From NCBI GenBank assembly GCA_051893155.1, contig JBJFGY010000057.1, positions 1 through 9,516 of the forward strand: a stretch of DNA of 9,516 bases, in the 5' to 3' direction. Source of the stretch: UBA6448 sp051893155. GTDB lineage: Bacteria; Bacillota_I; Bacilli_A; RF39; UBA660. Positions within the stretch are counted from its first letter, which is position 1. Each line of letters opens with the position of its first letter. The translations under genes were made by a program, and so were the position numbers. The notes below the pieces were generated by a model that saw only the letters and a program-made list of their open reading frames with translations, was not told the DNA's origin and did not search any database. Below, in pieces: positions 7,446-9,516 of the stretch.

Positions 7446-7908
7446 AACTTAATATTTTTTGTAATTCTTTTAATGTTTTTAAAAATTCCTCTTCTCTTGA
7501 TAAACTCATTAAATGTACTTCCATTTTCATTTCATCTGGTTTTTTATCATTAATTAAATTATTAAGGTCAACTTTTTTAATTAATACATCACCATTTTTT
7601 TCTTCATTAGAATAATTTAATTCAAATTGACCAGTATTAGATAATAATTCATCATAACTAATAATTGCTTTTTCTTCCTCTTCTTTTTCATAAGGTGTAA
7701 AACTAATTGGTTTGAGATCTTTTAAAGCTGTAGCAATTTCTTTTAAATCATCACTATTTTTTACTGGATCGCTTTCAATAATCTTTCCATTTATTTTTAT
7801 AAAGTATATTAAGCTAATAATTAATACCATTAGAAAAACAACTGTAAAGAAAAATATATAATCAATAAATGTTAAACTTTTTAAAAATACTATAATATCA
7901 TTAAACAT
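7444..7908 (-). CDS. Single-pass membrane protein with acidic cytosolic tail, unknown function
   Basis: The 154-aa product has one strongly apolar segment (about residues 14-38, FIDYIFFFTVVFLMVLIISL) followed by KINGK. By the positive-inside rule this puts a short N-terminus outside and about 115 residues in the cytosol. The tail is charged: an acidic TPYEKEEEEKAIISYDELL block (71-89), a K-K-V-D-L segment (111-115) and a Leu/Lys/Glu helix at the end (EEFLKTLKELQKIL, 140-153) that could pair or coil. There is no cleavable signal and no enzyme motif. The AIISYDELL and FLKTLKELQ blocks feel familiar from hypothetical proteins of gut Bacilli, but I cannot name a family. ATG 7908 follows AGGTG (7916-7920) by 7 bases. 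The gene sits immediately before mtaB, probably in the same transcript. A membrane-scaffold role is only a guess from topology. Confidence 0.8.
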   Translation of the reverse strand: MFNDIIVFLKSLTFIDYIFFFTVVFLMVLIISLIYFIKINGKIIESDPVKNSDDLKEIATALKDLKPISFTPYEKEEEEKAIISYDELLSNTGQFELNYSNEEKNGDVLIKKVDLNNLINDKKPDEMKMEVHLMSLSREEEFLKTLKELQKILS

Positions 7909-7988
7909 AATATATCACCTGAAAATATTTTAACAATATTTTACTTAATTTAAAAGATAAACTTTACATTTTACTTTTGATGTTTACA
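7909..7988. other. 80-base intergenic stretch, no clear signal
   Basis: Between the two membrane-protein genes there is A/T-rich sequence with an AT-only hairpin on the minus strand (AAAATATT, five-base loop, AATATTTT; about 7922-7942) just before the downstream ribosome site. It has no T-run and no G/C pairs, so I do not call it a terminator. No convincing -35/-10 pair is visible, so read-through from the upstream gene is likely. Confidence 0.4.
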
Positions 7989-9212
7989 CTAACTTTCAAT
8001 TAAAATATATGGATCATCCATAGTACCACTGCCAGTTACCATTGCCGTTTTAATTATAGTTATAACAGGCCTTACACTTCTTAAATAAGTTCCAGGTACA
8101 TCACTTTCTATTTTACCAGTAGTAGATAAAACAAATGGATAATAAGTATTATTTAATAGTTTTGCTGATGTCATTAAATATATATCAGAAGTAATATTTT
8201 CATTATAAAGATAAAAAGATTTATTTTCATTATTTATTGTAGCACCTGCGAAAAGAACTTCATCAACAGTTAAAAGAGCAACTTTACTCGTAAACTTTTC
8301 ACTTAAACATATAAGTGATGGAATATTATCTTCCATAACTCTTGTATAAGCATAAAAAGTATTATCATTTAAAAGCGTATCATTACAATATTTTTGATTT
8401 GATAGAAATGAAGAATATTTACCAAGATTTTCATTTATCCAACTATTAAGTACTGAATATATTGTGCTTTCTTTAAATTTATAGTTTCCAGCATCAGAAT
8501 ATTCAGATAGTTGTTCAATATTTTCATTTAAAACTAGTTTAACACTTCCATCACCATTAATTCTAACTATTTTAAATTTTAAGTTATTTATTAAAACATT
8601 ATTATTTAAAGTATTACCTCGAAAATAATAAGATGAGCCAAAATCATCAGATTCTTCAATCAAACCCTCATCTGTAGTAGCCTCCTCTTTACCAACAATA
8701 GTAAGGGGTTTATCTTTTACAATATTATTTTTTAATATTGTTTCTGCAAAAGAATTATCTTCAAGAGTTTCTTCTTCAATATTTATTTCAATTTTTTTAA
8801 TATTTTCAGATGAAGCTGAAAATTTTAAATCATAATTTTGTATTTCACCAGCATTAATATATATATAACTTGATATTATTTCACTTTTATTAGATAATTT
8901 ATCACTAATATTAATAACATTATTATCAGTTAATGAATAATTAATATCTGTTTCATTATTTATATTTATAAATTCAATATAATAATATGCTCCCTCTTTA
9001 CCATTATTAATTATAGTTATTGTAGTATTTTTTGATTTATCAAATTTTATTACATTACCATCATGATAATTAATAGATAAACTACCAGTTATTTTAATAT
9101 CACCATCATTATTAGTTACTTTATAATAAATAAAATAAAAAACAAATAAAATAGTAGATAATATTAATAAAAAAGCTATAAAGCCTAATAATCCTTTAAA
9201 ACATTTTCTCAT
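7989..9212 (-). CDS. Membrane-anchored extracellular protein, two-part ectodomain
   Basis: The 407-aa protein starts MRKCFKGLLG and has one apolar anchor (about 8-30) without a convincing cleavage site, so the rest should be outside the cell. Residues about 40-150 form a beta-rich region (SLSINYHDGNVIKF, TITIINNGKEGAYYYIEF) reminiscent of camelysin/TasA-like or Ig-like surface modules. Residues about 190-407 resemble a C-terminal module that recurs in gut Firmicutes: SSYYFRGNTLNNN, FKIVRINGDGSVKLV, YCNDT, ALLTVDEVLFAGA, YLMTSA, VRPVITI and a closing GSGTMDDPYIL. C276 and C302 could form a disulfide. No catalytic motif, LPxTG signal or repeats are seen. ATG 9212 is preceded by AAGGAG (9218-9223). 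It opens its unit behind a promoter and terminator. The function is unknown; surface binding is a guess. Confidence 0.82.
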   Translation of the reverse strand: MRKCFKGLLGFIAFLLILSTILFVFYFIYYKVTNNDGDIKITGSLSINYHDGNVIKFDKSKNTTITIINNGKEGAYYYIEFININNETDINYSLTDNNVINISDKLSNKSEIISSYIYINAGEIQNYDLKFSASSENIKKIEINIEEETLEDNSFAETILKNNIVKDKPLTIVGKEEATTDEGLIEESDDFGSSYYFRGNTLNNNVLINNLKFKIVRINGDGSVKLVLNENIEQLSEYSDAGNYKFKESTIYSVLNSWINENLGKYSSFLSNQKYCNDTLLNDNTFYAYTRVMEDNIPSLICLSEKFTSKVALLTVDEVLFAGATINNENKSFYLYNENITSDIYLMTSAKLLNNTYYPFVLSTTGKIESDVPGTYLRSVRPVITIIKTAMVTGSGTMDDPYILIES

Positions 9213-9250
9213 ATTTACTCCTTAATAAAATATATTACCTACCCAAATTA

Positions 9251-9278
9251 AGTATATCATTATATTTTAAAAAATCAA
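9251..9278 (-). promoter_or_regulatory. Candidate promoter of the surface-protein to recD2 unit
   Basis: On the minus strand TTGATT (9273-9278) and TATACT (9251-9256) are separated by 16 bases, a fair sigma-A match, with transcription starting near 9244. A perfect TATAAT (9259-9264) overlaps the spacer and may be an alternative -10, but its -35 region is only a T-run. The position directly after a terminator and 38 bases before the start codon supports the call. Confidence 0.55.
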
Positions 9279-9312
9279 ATAAAAAACCTATCAATTTTTA
9301 TTGATAAGTTTT
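9279..9312 (-). terminator. Intrinsic terminator after the PNPase-like reading frame
   Basis: On the minus strand AAAACTTATCAA and TTGATAGGTTTT form a 12-bp stem with one G-T pair (arms 9301-9312 and 9283-9294) around a six-base loop. A T-rich tail follows immediately. It starts five bases after the stop codon of the PNPase-like frame. Confidence 0.85.
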
Positions 9313-9317
9313 AAATA

Positions 9318-9476
9318 TTATTTTTTGCTTTTTCCAAAAAGACCTTTTGTTTTTACTTCTTTATTTGTTTCTTTTTCTTCATTACTTTTTGGTAAGGCAT
9401 CTTTTCTTGATAAATTTAATCTTCCTTTATTGTCATATCCAAGAGATTTAACTATAATTTCCCCATCTTTGACACT
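9318..9476 (-). pseudogene. pnp: C-terminal fragment of polynucleotide phosphorylase (S1 domain end)
   Basis: The minus-strand frame ending at TAA 9318-9320 gives 52 residues: the end of an S1 RNA-binding domain, DGEIIVKSLGYDNKGRLNLS, then RKDALPK and a Lys/Glu tail closing VKTKGLFGKSKK. The DNKGRLNLSRK pattern is typical of the last strand of the S1 domain in PNPase, the 3'-5' RNA-degrading enzyme. A TAA at 9477-9479 ends the frame upstream. The other two minus frames also contain stops between 9480 and 9516, and no start codon is in frame, so this is not a complete gene. Either the gene was interrupted near 9477 (insertion or deletion), or the end of this contig is misassembled. The terminator just downstream belonged to it. 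Another S1 protein is possible but less likely. Confidence 0.6.
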
Positions 9477-9479
9477 TTA

Positions 9480-9516
9480 ATAAAAAAATACTAATTTAGC
9501 CTAGATAAAATCTAGT
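9480..9516. other. Non-coding right edge with perfect 6-bp inverted repeat
   Basis: CTAGAT, AAA, ATCTAG (9501-9515) is a perfect inverted repeat, and a run of seven A's (T's on the minus strand) lies at 9482-9488. Minus-strand stops close every frame. On the minus strand the hairpin followed 12 bases later by the T-run looks like the terminator or end of another unit or element placed in front of the PNPase fragment. Confidence 0.45.

Noticed and set aside
7922..7942. AT-only hairpin before the 154-aa gene as a terminator or riboswitch
   Set aside because: No G/C pairs, no T-run and it abuts the ribosome site; such pairings are expected by chance at this base composition.
1..9516. Defence system, CRISPR array, tRNA or rRNA
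   Set aside because: No spaced repeats, tRNA-like cloverleaf or rRNA signature was seen; recD2 and dgt are explained as housekeeping genes here, with no defence partners beside them.

Overview
This is a 9.5 kb, very AT-rich window (roughly a quarter G+C by eye) in which every supported gene lies on the minus strand. Tryptophan is encoded by TGG and ymfF ends on TGA, so the standard bacterial code applies rather than the mycoplasma code. The gene set (YmfF/YmfH peptidase pair, RecD2, MtaB, low-GC Gram-positive Shine-Dalgarno sites of the AGGAG and AGGTG type, a C-terminally variable surface protein) suggests an uncultured Firmicutes/Bacilli lineage, perhaps of the gut RF39 type. That taxonomic placement is inference.

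Layout in transcription order (high to low coordinate): the right edge (9318-9516) carries the C-terminal end of a PNPase-like S1 domain whose reading frame is cut off by stop codons, followed by a good intrinsic terminator. A promoter near 9251-9278 then starts a run of five genes: a 407-aa membrane-anchored extracellular protein, a 154-aa single-pass membrane protein with a cytosolic tail, mtaB (tRNA ms2t6A methylthiotransferase), recD2 (helicase, one-base overlap with mtaB) and an unlisted 46-aa membrane-type peptide. The peptide's best-placed start codon is ACG. A compact terminator overlaps its stop codon. A second unit, probably with its own TATAAT promoter, holds dgt (HD-domain dNTP triphosphohydrolase), ymfF and ymfH, the last two overlapping. 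The left edge, right at the ymfH stop codon, resembles the end of an ISL3-type insertion sequence.

Functionally this is mostly housekeeping: tRNA modification, DNA recombination/repair, nucleotide-pool control and an M16 peptidase heterodimer. YmfH supplies the zinc site and YmfF the Arg/Tyr loop, so the active site looks split across the two chains. I see no defence island, CRISPR array, rRNA or tRNA, and no clear new multi-gene system. The points most worth a second look are the ACG-start peptide with its stop-overlapping terminator, the two edges where genes are interrupted, and the two lineage-type membrane proteins. There is no gene-free stretch above about 200 bases.
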